Of a stretch of 15,653 nt of DNA, positions 1 to 7,854 are shown one piece after another. Source of the DNA: Gammaproteobacteria bacterium. Its GTDB lineage: Bacteria > Pseudomonadota > Gammaproteobacteria > Pseudomonadales > Azotimanducaceae. How positions within the stretch are numbered: the stretch's first letter is position 1; each line of letters begins with the position of its first letter. The position numbers and the translations under genes are program-made. The notes beneath the pieces are model-generated. The model saw only the letters and a program-made list of their open reading frames with translations. It was not told where the DNA came from and ran no database searches. Location: assembly GCA_009839405.1 (NCBI GenBank), contig VXPR01000119.1:1-15653 (forward strand). Reading direction: 5' to 3'.

Positions 1-3000
1 GCGACTACACGGTCGCGATCGCTTGCGACTTGACCGACAGAACGGGTCGCAAAAGCCGGGGGAAGACCGGTTGGGAACATTGGGAAACTCATCAAAGCAG
101 ATGGGCGGAATGGGCGGCGGAAGAGGGAATTGCGGTCGAGTTTCGTGTGTGGTCGGCGTTTGAGCTAAAGGAAATGGCGCTCAAGCGGCTTCCACCGGGC
201 GCCGTCCAATACTGGTTTGACGAAGCGTTTCTTGATGACTCATGGTTCGCTGGGAGAGCCAGGATTTCTATCCGTGACCTCGGTAGTCGCTATTCGCCGC
301 TCGCGCACGTAGATACCCAGGTACAAAGGGTCTACAAGGCGTTCGTGCACCATCGTGAGACTCGAGAAGCTGTCACATCGGCCATCGCCCGTTTTCGATC
401 GGAACACGCGTCGCTGACGGGTGATCTTGAATCGCGTGGATTTGCGAGTTTGGCTGGTTTGGTGTGCTCGGCGTTGGAGGAACTGATCGGGTTGCGAAGT
501 GACTTCCTTTCGCCTGATACGGGCTGGCAGGTGAGTCGCGACCTGATCGGGCGGTGGGTTGGGGGGTTGAATCGCCTTGCCGGACAGATACAGAAGATCC
601 GTGCGGTGGCCGCGGATAAGGAGTCGACTCGCGGCGTGGCTCGCAGAATCGAAGTGTTCGGCGATGCGGTGGCTCGCATGCTGAACGCTATCAACGGCGA
701 CGTACTGCGATATAGCGGGGCGTCAACAATGTTGTTGTTAGGTCAATTCGGGACAGGCAAGTCGCACGCGATGGGCAAGATCCTTGAATCGTCGATTGCG
801 GAAGGACGACCTGCGGTCTTGTTCCTCGGACAGCAATTCAATGACGGCAATCCCAGGAACCAAATGATGCAGTTTGCGGGGCTCCCGTCGGGATTCGCGT
901 GGCACGACCTCCTTGATGCCCTCAACGCAGCGTCTGAATCGTCAGGTCAGATCGGACTGGTGTTGATTGATGCCATCAACGAAGGCGCCGGCGTGTCAGT
1001 TTGGCCAAACCACATGGCCGGTATTCTCCAAGAAATAGCAGAACGGTCGAGTTTGCGGCTGATTGTAAGCTGTCGAAGCGAGTACAAAGAGTGGGTATGG
1101 CCAGAGTCGGTTGAGGCCAGCGTGTTCCAACTTCGCGACTTCACGGAGCGCGAGTTTCAACATGCGTGCAAGCAGCTGTTGGACGACGAAGGGATAGCGC
1201 GTCCAGTTGACTCGTTCCTGCCACCGGGCTTTTACAACCCGCTGATCCTATCCACGGCTTGCGTAAGCGTGAAGGCTCAAGGGTTGGCTCACTTCCCCGG
1301 CAGTCTCGCCGGGTTGTCGGAGTTCGTTGATCTGTACGTCAATGGCATCGCCCACGATGTCGGACGGCGACACGGCCTGGATGGGGCAGCCGCATTGATC
1401 TCACGTGGTTTGTTGGCTCTGGCGTCTGAGATGCTCGATGGGCCGGTGGCTGAGCCTCGTGCGCGGCAGGTGCTCAACGATGCTGCGCGACGAGTGCCGC
1501 CACGTAATACCGACTGGCTGGAGGCGCTATTGAGCGTTGGCGCACTTAGACTTGATCCGCATCCAACCCCGCCCGCCTGGGAACCTCAGGCCCAAGTTGT
1601 ACGGTTCTCCTTTCAGATCCATGAGGAGGAGTTTGCTGCGCGCGCCCTGCTTCGGCGGGCCGGATCCTGCGTGCGGCCCTTTGACGTTGGGAAGCCCCTG
1701 GAATTCGTGCGGCGCAGCGTCGAAACGGGAACTGCCTCACATCGCTGGCGTGGAGCGTTGATGGCGTTGAGCGTAATCTGGCCGCAAGAACATGGCGGAG
1801 AGCTTGTGGAGATTCTCCCGCCTTGTTCGGAGGCTCACAGGTTGTACACCTTGGTTCGAGCTTGCATGCAGGAGGGACTGCTTTGGCGAAAGCCCGAGCA
1901 CGTTAGTGCGCGAACGACAGCGTTGCTCGACCAATTGGGAGACGCGAACGCCGCATACGCAGTCTTGGTTAAGTTCGTTGCCGTTGTAGATCATCCTTGG
2001 AACGGCCTCTACCTCCACGAGCGGCTTGATGCCTTCGAAGACATGGCGGCGCGGGACGCGATGTGGACAGTCGCCCTCAATGAACCTGGGGAACTCAGCG
2101 CAGCTGCCCTCAATCACGTTGTATGGATGCTTGCGCAGACAAGTCGCTTCGCCAACCCATTAGTAGGTGAATTGGCCGCAGTCGGGTTGATCTGGTTCCT
2201 GAGCACAACCAATCGCAATCTGAGGGACCAAGCAACAAAGGCATTGGTACATCTGTTTCGTCTGCAGCCTGATGTGATGCCGAAGTTGCTTCAGCGGTTT
2301 GGAGCTGTAGACGACTTGTATGTATTGGAACGCGTGCTGGCCTCAGTCTATGGCGCGTGCTGCGGCATGCGCGGACAAGACGTAGGGCTCGCGGCCGAAG
2401 CCGTTTACGACCAAGTGTTTTGCCAGGGTGACCCGCCTGCGCATCTCCTGGTTCGCGACTTCGCGCTAGGTGTCATTGAACGGGCGACCTTTCTTGATGT
2501 CGTCCCGCAGCACGTTGACGTGGCCGCATGCAAGCCACCTCACACGACCAAATGGCCACTGGAGTTCCGATCGAACGCGGAAGTTGACGCTCGGGCGGAA
2601 GCAGTGGGAGATACGCACGGGACAATCGCGCGTTCGTGCACTACGGAATACGGGAGGGGCGTTGGCGGGTACGGTGACTTCGGTCGATACGTGCTGGAGA
2701 GCAGAGCGCGGCATTTCCTGCCCGTGGCACTAACTGTTGAGCCACCACCGGCCCGCGCGGGTGAGTCTGGGTGGAATGGCGAGTTAATCGGCAATTGGAC
2801 GGCTTGGAGAGCGTACGAACTCGGTTGGCGCCATTCGCTGTTCCCGAAGGACGGCGCTCACGGAGAGTATGTCTCGCGGTCGCGAGGCAGGACGGAGCGC
2901 ATCGGCAAAAAATACCAATGGATCGCGATGTACGAGCTTCTAGGGACGATGTCAGACCATGTGTGGTGCGAACGACGCCTCGCGTGGGATGAGGTCAAGC

Positions 3001-3911
3001 GGTATCACTCGGCCTTGGACGTTCCGTTTTGCAGGGACGTGGACCCGACGGTGGTCGCGCCGGAGGTCGCGGTAACGCCAGTCCAATTCGCGGCGGCAGG
3101 CCTGCGATTCGAAGGGCTTCGCGATGTCAGTCGTCCGAATTGGCCATTCGCAGAAGAGGCGCTTTTGGACATGAGGAGTGCGGCGATGTTCACCGGGGAC
3201 GACGGACGGCGTTGGTACCGTTTGTATGCGCACGCGCGGCACGACGCACTGGAGGACCGCCGTGCGCCGTCGTATCTCTCATTTGCGAGAATCGTGGCGG
3301 TGTGCGTTCCTGTTGAAGAGTTGGCCTCAAGGGTCGCGCGATGGAAGGGAAAAGGTAGGCGTTTCTTTTTTGATACAGAACTAGGGACGTTGACTGACGA
3401 GGAGTTTCTATTGGAACTGGACTGGCGCCAAACACAGGACTGGAACGACGCGGGCAAGCCAGCACCCTATTTCGCATCGGATAGAGTTGCGGAGAAGGCC
3501 GGCGACTTCCGTGGTACTGTTTGTCAATACCGGTGGGAACAAGGTCGCGATGGGGCCTTGCCGGAGGGGGCAGCCTGTTATGTCCCTGTGGCCTGGGCGG
3601 CGGCGGGAGCGGAGCTTACGATGGATCCGGAATGTCCAAGTGTCTTCAGGCGCAGTGACGGCGCGATCGGGTCGTTTTCGTTCGACGAAACACAGGAGAG
3701 TCGGGGTAACGCGGGATGCTTGATCTGCGCCGACTCCTTTGACCGGTTGTTGAGCGACAGGGGGCTGACGTGCGTGTGGACCCTCAGTGGTGAACGGATG
3801 ATGTCTAGGGGAGCGCGAGGGGGTGGCCGCCGGCGCTCGTATGCCGGCTTGGCTTGGTTTGAGGCAGGTCAGGTTAGGTCGGAGTCATGGTGGTCGGACT
3901 CCGGTGCGTAA
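1..3911 (+). CDS. Avs-like STAND NTPase antiviral sensor (5' end outside window)
   Basis: Reading frame 3 is open from the first base, so the TTG at position 30 is probably internal and the true start lies upstream. Residue numbers here count from that TTG. Residues 1-70 look like the end of an N-terminal effector domain, followed by a linker with an RYSP..HVD motif that I associate with Avs proteins. The ATPase core has Walker A GQFGTGKS (238-245), Walker B VLIDAINE (311-318) and a sensor-like SCRSEY. The roughly 800-residue C-terminal part is probably helical. It has Avs-family phrases such as LRDQATKALVHLF and YVLERVLASVYG, and a WTLSGE stretch near the end. Known Avs proteins recognise phage proteins such as terminase or portal, oligomerise and activate the N-terminal effector. 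That role is inferred here from family resemblance. The effector type (nuclease or other) cannot be decided from the visible part. Base composition is lower in G+C than the metabolic genes, which suggests transfer. Confidence 0.82.
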   Translation, partial: DYTVAIACDLTDRTGRKSRGKTGWEHWETHQSRWAEWAAEEGIAVEFRVWSAFELKEMALKRLPPGAVQYWFDEAFLDDSWFAGRARISIRDLGSRYSPLAHVDTQVQRVYKAFVHHRETREAVTSAIARFRSEHASLTGDLESRGFASLAGLVCSALEELIGLRSDFLSPDTGWQVSRDLIGRWVGGLNRLAGQIQKIRAVAADKESTRGVARRIEVFGDAVARMLNAINGDVLRYSGASTMLLLGQFGTGKSHAMGKILESSIAEGRPAVLFLGQQFNDGNPRNQMMQFAGLPSGFAWHDLLDALNAASESSGQIGLVLIDAINEGAGVSVWPNHMAGILQEIAERSSLRLIVSCRSEYKEWVWPESVEASVFQLRDFTEREFQHACKQLLDDEGIARPVDSFLPPGFYNPLILSTACVSVKAQGLAHFPGSLAGLSEFVDLYVNGIAHDVGRRHGLDGAAALISRGLLALASEMLDGPVAEPRARQVLNDAARRVPPRNTDWLEALLSVGALRLDPHPTPPAWEPQAQVVRFSFQIHEEEFAARALLRRAGSCVRPFDVGKPLEFVRRSVETGTASHRWRGALMALSVIWPQEHGGELVEILPPCSEAHRLYTLVRACMQEGLLWRKPEHVSARTTALLDQLGDANAAYAVLVKFVAVVDHPWNGLYLHERLDAFEDMAARDAMWTVALNEPGELSAAALNHVVWMLAQTSRFANPLVGELAAVGLIWFLSTTNRNLRDQATKALVHLFRLQPDVMPKLLQRFGAVDDLYVLERVLASVYGACCGMRGQDVGLAAEAVYDQVFCQGDPPAHLLVRDFALGVIERATFLDVVPQHVDVAACKPPHTTKWPLEFRSNAEVDARAEAVGDTHGTIARSCTTEYGRGVGGYGDFGRYVLESRARHFLPVALTVEPPPARAGESGWNGELIGNWTAWRAYELGWRHSLFPKDGAHGEYVSRSRGRTERIGKKYQWIAMYELLGTMSDHVWCERRLAWDEVKRYHSALDVPFCRDVDPTVVAPEVAVTPVQFAAAGLRFEGLRDVSRPNWPFAEEALLDMRSAAMFTGDDGRRWYRLYAHARHDALEDRRAPSYLSFARIVAVCVPVEELASRVARWKGKGRRFFFDTELGTLTDEEFLLELDWRQTQDWNDAGKPAPYFASDRVAEKAGDFRGTVCQYRWEQGRDGALPEGAACYVPVAWAAAGAELTMDPECPSVFRRSDGAIGSFSFDETQESRGNAGCLICADSFDRLLSDRGLTCVWTLSGERMMSRGARGGGRRRSYAGLAWFEAGQVRSESWWSDSGA

Positions 3912-3933
3912 CGGGCTCGGCCTTAGACGTGTG

Positions 3934-3950
3934 CGGGCGACCGACGCCCG
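3934..3950. terminator. Weak hairpin between the convergent defence genes
   Basis: CGGGCG (3934-3939) and CGCCCG (3945-3950) form a perfect 6-bp stem with a 5-base loop, 22 bases after the Avs stop codon. No T-tract follows on either strand, so intrinsic termination is only a possibility. The rest of 3912-4134 shows no gene or convincing signal. Confidence 0.25.
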
Positions 3951-4134
3951 GGCAGTCGAGTGTGCGTACGGTTACGGGTTTCGGACGTTTTCGGTACTCC
4001 CTTGGCCTGCTGGGACGCGAAATGGCGGAGGTGTTGCGTTGCCAGCTTGCTGCCTCGCAGCGTGTCCGGGTGGGCAGGGGGCAGGCAGAGCGACGATGCG
4101 TCAACTCAACTGGGACCTCAACCAGCTCGAGTAT

Positions 4135-5295
4135 TCACAGCGTCTTTGAGGGCTGCACATTGTCCGAGACTGCCGGACGTACAACGCCTTCGCGTTCAAG
4201 AGCATGCCGTATCTTCTCGAACGCAGCACCTATCTCGGCCTTGGGGAAGCCGATGTGGCCAAGTCCTTGGATGTTGCTAAACCCCTCGCAGCCTTCCTCC
4301 AGAACTACGATCGTGCGGTGGAACCCTAGTCTGCCTTGGAACAGCCCCACTTCGTGAACCGCATTCAGGCGGGCGTGGAATGTGCCATCCGCCTGTTCAT
4401 CCTCTGCCGTCATCACGATTAGCGCCATCGTCGCTGAGTCCATCAGCTCTGAAAGTCGAGCAGTGTTCGTGACGCCGGCGACCGGAACTCTGTTGAACTC
4501 GTCGACGTCCAGCTGTAGCCGCTCTGTGAGAAAGTCCTTCAGTTCCCGCCAGACCGGCGAACGACCGTGCCCGACGAACACGGAGGTCCCGCTGGCGTCC
4601 GACCTTCCCTGTCGTGAGAAATGCCGTTGAGCTTGACGCGACAGCCTGCTGAGTTCCGCAGTCTTGTCGATGGCGTCCCGGATAGAGAGGATGTCGGCGA
4701 GAACAGACAGATGCGGCGGTTTTCTCATACCCTGGGTCACCGCCTTGCTGTCCCTAGACATGATCTGCCCACGCGGCAACATCGTCCGTAGAACGCGCGC
4801 CGGCCCGACGACCGCCATTTTGTCCAAGCGATCGTAGAGGCGCTCGACGAAGGCATCCACCTTCCAAGGCTCCAGGATCGAGAGCATCTCTAGTTGTGCA
4901 CCGTCGAACTCGACAGCCATTTCGTCGCGAAGGGCGTACAGCGAGATGAGATCCGGATTGCCGGCGGCCACTTGGATCGCAGACTCGACATCTTCCGGTC
5001 TGAACTCCATCCAGTCACCGACAGTACCATCCGCGAAGGTGTCCCTAAGGCCCCACTCGGGGCTGAAGTGCGCGCCAGCCGGCGGGACCGTCAACGCGGC
5101 GTAGTAGACGGTCGCGTGGTAGCCAAGAAAGGAACCACTCCATGCTTTCCCAACTTCCTCCGCAGCGGCCTGTGTGTCGTCCAACACCTTACGAACGCTC
5201 GGCTCCTGACTCCGGTGCACGAGCGCCTCCAACCGCTCCGCGACGACGGATAGGCAGGCACTAGCCCCCGTTGGACCGTCTCCCGATTGATCCAT
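4135..5295 (-). CDS. TIR-like effector protein (CAP12/Pycsar TIR type) with unknown N-terminal domain
   Basis: The product has 386 residues from the ATG at 5295. The C-terminal third (about 238-366) matches the TIR-like fold of CAP12/Pycsar effectors (PF10137). It runs SVFVGHG at the first strand, EFNRVPVAGVTNTARL, VMTAEDE, then NAVHEVGLFQGRLGFHR and FSNIQGLGHIGF. The Glu of HEVGLFQG (E315) is the candidate catalytic residue. Relatives of this fold cleave NAD+ when activated and cause abortive infection. Residues 1-230 have no domain I can name; they contain WSGSFLGYH, PPAGAHFSPEWGL and a mostly helical remainder, and may be a sensor or oligomerisation part. No membrane segment is seen. The gene is convergent with the Avs gene and starts beside an integrase relic, so it is likely mobile-island cargo. 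A GTG at 5316 in the same frame is the alternative start; the ATG has the better ribosome binding site. Confidence 0.8.
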   Translation of the reverse strand: MDQSGDGPTGASACLSVVAERLEALVHRSQEPSVRKVLDDTQAAAEEVGKAWSGSFLGYHATVYYAALTVPPAGAHFSPEWGLRDTFADGTVGDWMEFRPEDVESAIQVAAGNPDLISLYALRDEMAVEFDGAQLEMLSILEPWKVDAFVERLYDRLDKMAVVGPARVLRTMLPRGQIMSRDSKAVTQGMRKPPHLSVLADILSIRDAIDKTAELSRLSRQAQRHFSRQGRSDASGTSVFVGHGRSPVWRELKDFLTERLQLDVDEFNRVPVAGVTNTARLSELMDSATMALIVMTAEDEQADGTFHARLNAVHEVGLFQGRLGFHRTIVVLEEGCEGFSNIQGLGHIGFPKAEIGAAFEKIRHALEREGVVRPAVSDNVQPSKTL

Positions 5296-5300
5296 GTGAT

Positions 5301-5306
5301 TTCCCC
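5301..5306 (-). promoter_or_regulatory. Ribosome binding site deciding the TIR-gene start
   Basis: On the minus strand GGGGAA lies just upstream of the ATG at 5295, with 7 bases between GGGG and the start codon. The alternative GTG at 5316 has only CTAAGCTAG in front of it. The ATG is therefore preferred, which shortens the longest reading frame by 7 residues. Confidence 0.55.
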
Positions 5307-5321
5307 AGCTCAGCACCTAGC

Positions 5322-5905
5322 TTAGCCTGACGACCATATCAGTGCGCGACGTATTCCCCGTCGCTGCGTCACCGGGCTGCGGCGCTGCAGCAGGTCCGCT
5401 GCGCTCGTAGGCCCACTCGTTCGACTCGCGGACGTCATGCGCGAGGCAGAGCTCGGCGACTTTGCTCCACGCTGGTCTCGCCGGCCCAGTCGCGGAACCC
5501 GTGCGCCGTCGCGCCGTCGCAGACCCGCGAGGCGAAGCGGCGGCTTGCGTTGTCCGGCAGCATCTGGCGGCGCCCGTTCTGCGCCGGGAACACCACGCCG
5601 GTGTCGCCCCCGAAACCGCAAGCCGCATCGAGGACGTTGAGCGCCTGCCGCGAGAGCGGCACGCGATGCGCCTTGCCGGCCTTCATCTTGTGCCCCGGAC
5701 GGTTCTAGGTCGTGGTGTCGGGATCCACGTCGCGCCATTCTATTCGGCGCACTTCCATGTCGCGCGCCGCGCCATGCGGCAGCGCCGCCTTCCGCGATTA
5801 GATCTCGTGGACGCGCAACGCCCTGACCACGGCATCGGCCGGGTTCGGGGCGTTGTAGTGGCCCTGGACGCACGCCCATTCGAGCATCGGCTTGGTGCGC
5901 CCGCC
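5322..5905 (-). pseudogene. Degraded tyrosine recombinase (P4/DUF4102-type phage integrase)
   Basis: The catalytic half of a phage-type integrase can be read through several lesions. From 5887 the core-binding end reads MLEWACVQGHYNAPNPADAV. A TAA follows at 5800-5798, then AARDMEVRRIEWRDVD (active-site Arg region, apparently with a small deletion). A TAG at 5707-5705 stands where relatives often have Trp. Next come KMKAGKAHRVPLS (Lys region) and HGFRDWAGETSVEQ. An extra base near 5461 shifts into the frame of VAELCLAHDV and AYERS, which carries the catalytic Tyr. A second extra base at 5397 shifts into DLLQRRSPVTQR. The N-terminal arm-binding half is absent: only about 60 bases separate the relic from the mdh hairpin. 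It is the marker of an integrated element that carried, or neighboured, the TIR and Avs genes, and it cannot make an active recombinase. Confidence 0.85.
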
Positions 5906-5963
5906 GGTGTGGCCGAGGACAAGCCCCGCCCCAAAAAGGGTGCGCTCGCCGTCCATCACCACG

Positions 5964-5979
5964 TGCCCCTTTGGGGGCA
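5964..5979 (-). terminator. Hairpin directly after mdh
   Basis: TGCCCC (5964-5969) and GGGGCA (5974-5979) form a perfect 6-bp G/C-rich stem with a 4-base loop, starting at the base after the mdh stop codon. There is no T-tract behind it on the minus strand, so it may be a weak terminator or an mRNA 3'-end stabiliser. It also marks where core sequence meets the integrase relic. Confidence 0.4.
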
Positions 5980-6960
5980 TCAGCCAGGCAACAGCGCCGC
6001 CACTTCGTCTCTTTCCTCGATCAACTCGTTCTCCGTGATGTCGAGCTTGCTGCGGCTGAAGTCGTTGACTGCGAGGTCGGGGACGATCTTCCAATCGCCG
6101 GCGGTGCATGTGACCGGATAGGAGAAGATCAACCCTTCGGCGATGTCGTAGCTGCCGTCTGCAACGACACCCATGCTCACCACGCGGCCGTCCGAGCCGA
6201 GCAGCCAGTCGTGCATGTGGTCGATGGCGGCGTTGGCGGCTGACGCCGCGCTCGAAGCCCCACGGGCGTCGATGATGGCGGCGCCGCGCTTCTGCACGGT
6301 GGGCATGAAGTCGTTCTCGTACCAATCCATGTCGATCCGATCCAAGACGCTCTGGCCGGCGATCACCGTGTGGTGCAGGTCCGGATACATGGTGGGCGAA
6401 TGATTGCCCCAGATCGAGAAGCCGTAGATGCCGCTCACGGAAGCGCCGGTCTTGGCGGCAAGCTGCGCCAGCGCCCGGTTGTGGTCGAGCCGGGTCATGG
6501 CGGTGAAGTTGCGCGGGTCAAGGTCCGGCGCGTTCCTTTGCGCGATCAGGCAGTTGGTGTTGGCCGGGTTGCCCACCACCAGCACCTTCGCCTGCCGCGA
6601 GGCGTGTTCGTTCAGCGCCTTGCCTTGCACCGAGAAGATGGCCGCGTTGGCTTCGAGCAGGTCACTGCGCTCCATTCCCCCCGTGCGCGGACGCGACCCT
6701 ACCAGCAGCGCGAGGTCGGTGTCCTTGAAGGCGACGTTGGGATCGTCGGTCGCGACCACACCCTTCAGCAGCGGGAAGGCGCAATCCTCGAGTTCCATGA
6801 TGACGCCGTTCAACGCGTTCATCGCCGGCGGAATCTCCAGCAGTTGCAGGATCACCGGACGATCCGTCCCCAACATTGCCCCGGATGCAATCCTGAACAC
6901 CAGCGCATAGCCGATCTGCCCAGCGGCACCGGTCACCGTGATTCGCGTAGGTGCGGTCAT
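5980..6960 (-). CDS. mdh: Malate dehydrogenase (NAD-dependent)
   Basis: This is a 326-residue cytosolic TCA-cycle enzyme that interconverts malate and oxaloacetate with NAD(H). It belongs to the roughly 327-residue MDH group rather than the LDH-like group. Visible signatures are the dinucleotide loop GAAGQIG (11-17), the mobile-loop segment SRPRTGGMERSD with substrate Arg92 and Arg98, GNPANTN, MTRLDHNRA with Asp159, and the catalytic His187 in IWGNHSP. Length and C-terminus look complete. An ATG at 6972 is also in frame, but the ATG at 6960 matches the family N-terminus (MxAPxRxxVTGAAGQIG) and has a purine-rich GAGGGAG just upstream. The gene stands alone: the Doc gene ends 210 bases upstream and an integrase relic follows. 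The island junction has not damaged it. Confidence 0.96.
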   Translation of the reverse strand: MTAPTRITVTGAAGQIGYALVFRIASGAMLGTDRPVILQLLEIPPAMNALNGVIMELEDCAFPLLKGVVATDDPNVAFKDTDLALLVGSRPRTGGMERSDLLEANAAIFSVQGKALNEHASRQAKVLVVGNPANTNCLIAQRNAPDLDPRNFTAMTRLDHNRALAQLAAKTGASVSGIYGFSIWGNHSPTMYPDLHHTVIAGQSVLDRIDMDWYENDFMPTVQKRGAAIIDARGASSAASAANAAIDHMHDWLLGSDGRVVSMGVVADGSYDIAEGLIFSYPVTCTAGDWKIVPDLAVNDFSRSKLDITENELIEERDEVAALLPG

Positions 6961-7145
6961 GAACTCCCTCATCCAATCCGAGCGCCGTTTTGGCGCGAGC
7001 GCGAATGGTAAATCAGGTGTGGCCGAACCGTGCGTGGGTTGGCGCGCAAGGTCGGCGGGCGCGGGAACGTCGGTAACTAACCGTGCCCCGTCGCTAGTGG
7101 TTTTTTTGGGCCCTCCTCGCGATTCGGCGCACCCTCACGTGCCGC

Positions 7146-7171
7146 GGCGGATTGCAGTTTCGTGCTCCGCC
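7146..7171 (-). terminator. Hairpin after the Doc toxin gene
   Basis: GGCGGA (7146-7151) pairs perfectly with TCCGCC (7166-7171). Inside, TGC and GCA add three more pairs after a 2-base bulge, leaving a 6-base loop. The structure starts at the last base of the Doc stop codon. It has no T-tract, so termination is a guess. The remaining spacer up to mdh shows no other structure of note. Confidence 0.3.
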
Positions 7172-7557
7172 TACGCGCCTGGCCATCGCGTTTGGAACCA
7201 CTCGGTGAGCTCCGCCTTGGACATCTGCCCACCGGCCACGGCGAGCGTTGCCGCTTCCAGTTCGTCGGGTGGCGGCAGGCTTTGGGCCCTGTTGATGCGT
7301 AGGAATGCCAGCGATGCCAACGCCGCCGTTCGCTTGTTGCCGTCGACATAGGCGTGCGCCTGGCAGATGTGGAAGTGGTACGCGGCTGCCATCTCCGGGA
7401 TGCCTGGATGCAGGTATTCGCCATCGAATGACTGCATCGGCATGGCGACCGCCGAGTCGAGCAATCCAGCATCCCGAGTTCCAGGCGCACCGCCGTGGGC
7501 GCGGATCGTGCGTTCGTGGAGGCGGTTGACGTCGTCAACGGACAGGAACCGGATCAT
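7171..7557 (-). CDS. doc: Doc-family (Fic fold) toxin of a toxin-antitoxin pair
   Basis: The product is a 128-residue single-domain Fic/Doc protein. The Fic motif is HAYVDGNKR (residues 68-76): His68 is the catalytic base, Asp72 the metal-binding acid, followed by Asn74, Lys75 and Arg76. A Lys in place of the second Gly of the Fic loop is typical of Doc. P1 Doc is a kinase that phosphorylates EF-Tu and stops translation, rather than an AMPylase. The N-terminus (LSVDDVNRLHERTIRAHGG, then RDAGLLDSAV) is also Doc-like, and the length is normal. The ATG overlaps the antitoxin stop as ATGA, so translation is coupled. All key residues are present, so it appears functional. It lies about 1.3 kb from the integrase relic, beyond mdh, and may have arrived separately. 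Confidence 0.92.
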   Translation of the reverse strand: MIRFLSVDDVNRLHERTIRAHGGAPGTRDAGLLDSAVAMPMQSFDGEYLHPGIPEMAAAYHFHICQAHAYVDGNKRTAALASLAFLRINRAQSLPPPDELEAATLAVAGGQMSKAELTEWFQTRWPGA

Positions 7558-7781
7558 TCCGCCAAGCGGCGCAGCATGTCACCGTAACGCGGTTGCAGAC
7601 CGTCGAAGGCACGGTCGATCTCGTCCCGCCCAACGCCCACGTTCACCGGCGTGACGATCAGCGAGCCGCCAGAGACCGAAACCTGCAGGCGCGTGTCTTC
7701 GCGCACGCCCAGCATCTCCATGATTGGCTTATCCAAAACCAGCGCGTGGCTGTTGCCGTGGCGTTGCAGGGTCTTGATCAT
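7554..7781 (-). CDS. AbrB/MazE-type antitoxin paired with Doc
   Basis: This 75-residue protein has a swapped-hairpin AbrB-type DNA-binding domain in its first 47 residues: IKTLQRHGNSHALVLDKPIM, then LGVREDTRLQVSVSGGSLIVTPV. The C-terminal tail (GRDEIDRAFDGLQPRYGDMLRRLAE) is the likely toxin-neutralising segment. It is the first gene of the pair and overlaps doc by four bases. A strong GGAGG (7790-7794) lies 8 bases before the ATG at 7781. Antitoxins of this type usually repress their own promoter, often together with the toxin. P1 Doc is partnered by Phd; an AbrB-fold partner is a known alternative arrangement. Function is inferred from fold and position. Confidence 0.88.
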   Translation of the reverse strand: MIKTLQRHGNSHALVLDKPIMEMLGVREDTRLQVSVSGGSLIVTPVNVGVGRDEIDRAFDGLQPRYGDMLRRLAE

Positions 7782-7789
7782 CGTCTCGC

Positions 7790-7844
7790 CCTCCGAGCGA
7801 CGGTTGGGGCCGTCTCACCCCAAGCGTTGGTACATCGTTATAAC
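7790..7844 (-). promoter_or_regulatory. Leader of the antitoxin/doc operon: RBS, inverted repeat and possible -10
   Basis: Within the 73 bases between the VanZ-like stop and the antitoxin ATG are three signals. GGAGG (7790-7794, minus) is the ribosome binding site. TTGGGG (7804-7809) and CCCCAA (7818-7823) form an inverted repeat with an 8-base gap. GTTATAAC (7837-7844) is an 8-base palindrome that includes a minus-strand TATAAC, a good -10 box. No convincing -35 is seen at 16-18 bases. The two symmetric elements are candidate operators for autorepression by the antitoxin. Confidence 0.4.
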
Positions 7845-7854
7845 ACAAGCGGGG

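Noticed and set aside
3887..4357. Plus-strand frame of 156 codons bridging the Avs end and the TIR end
   Set aside because: It overlaps both real genes out of frame and has no recognisable motif or good ribosome binding site.
5322..5879. Single 185-codon minus-strand frame as an intact gene in the integrase region
   Set aside because: Only its last 24 codons belong to the recombinase. The rest is off-frame, and the real integrase runs through three frames and two stops.
7101..7107. Run of seven T bases that could end a plus-strand terminator
   Set aside because: Only a 4-bp AACC/GGTT stem with a long loop precedes it, and no plus-strand gene ends nearby.
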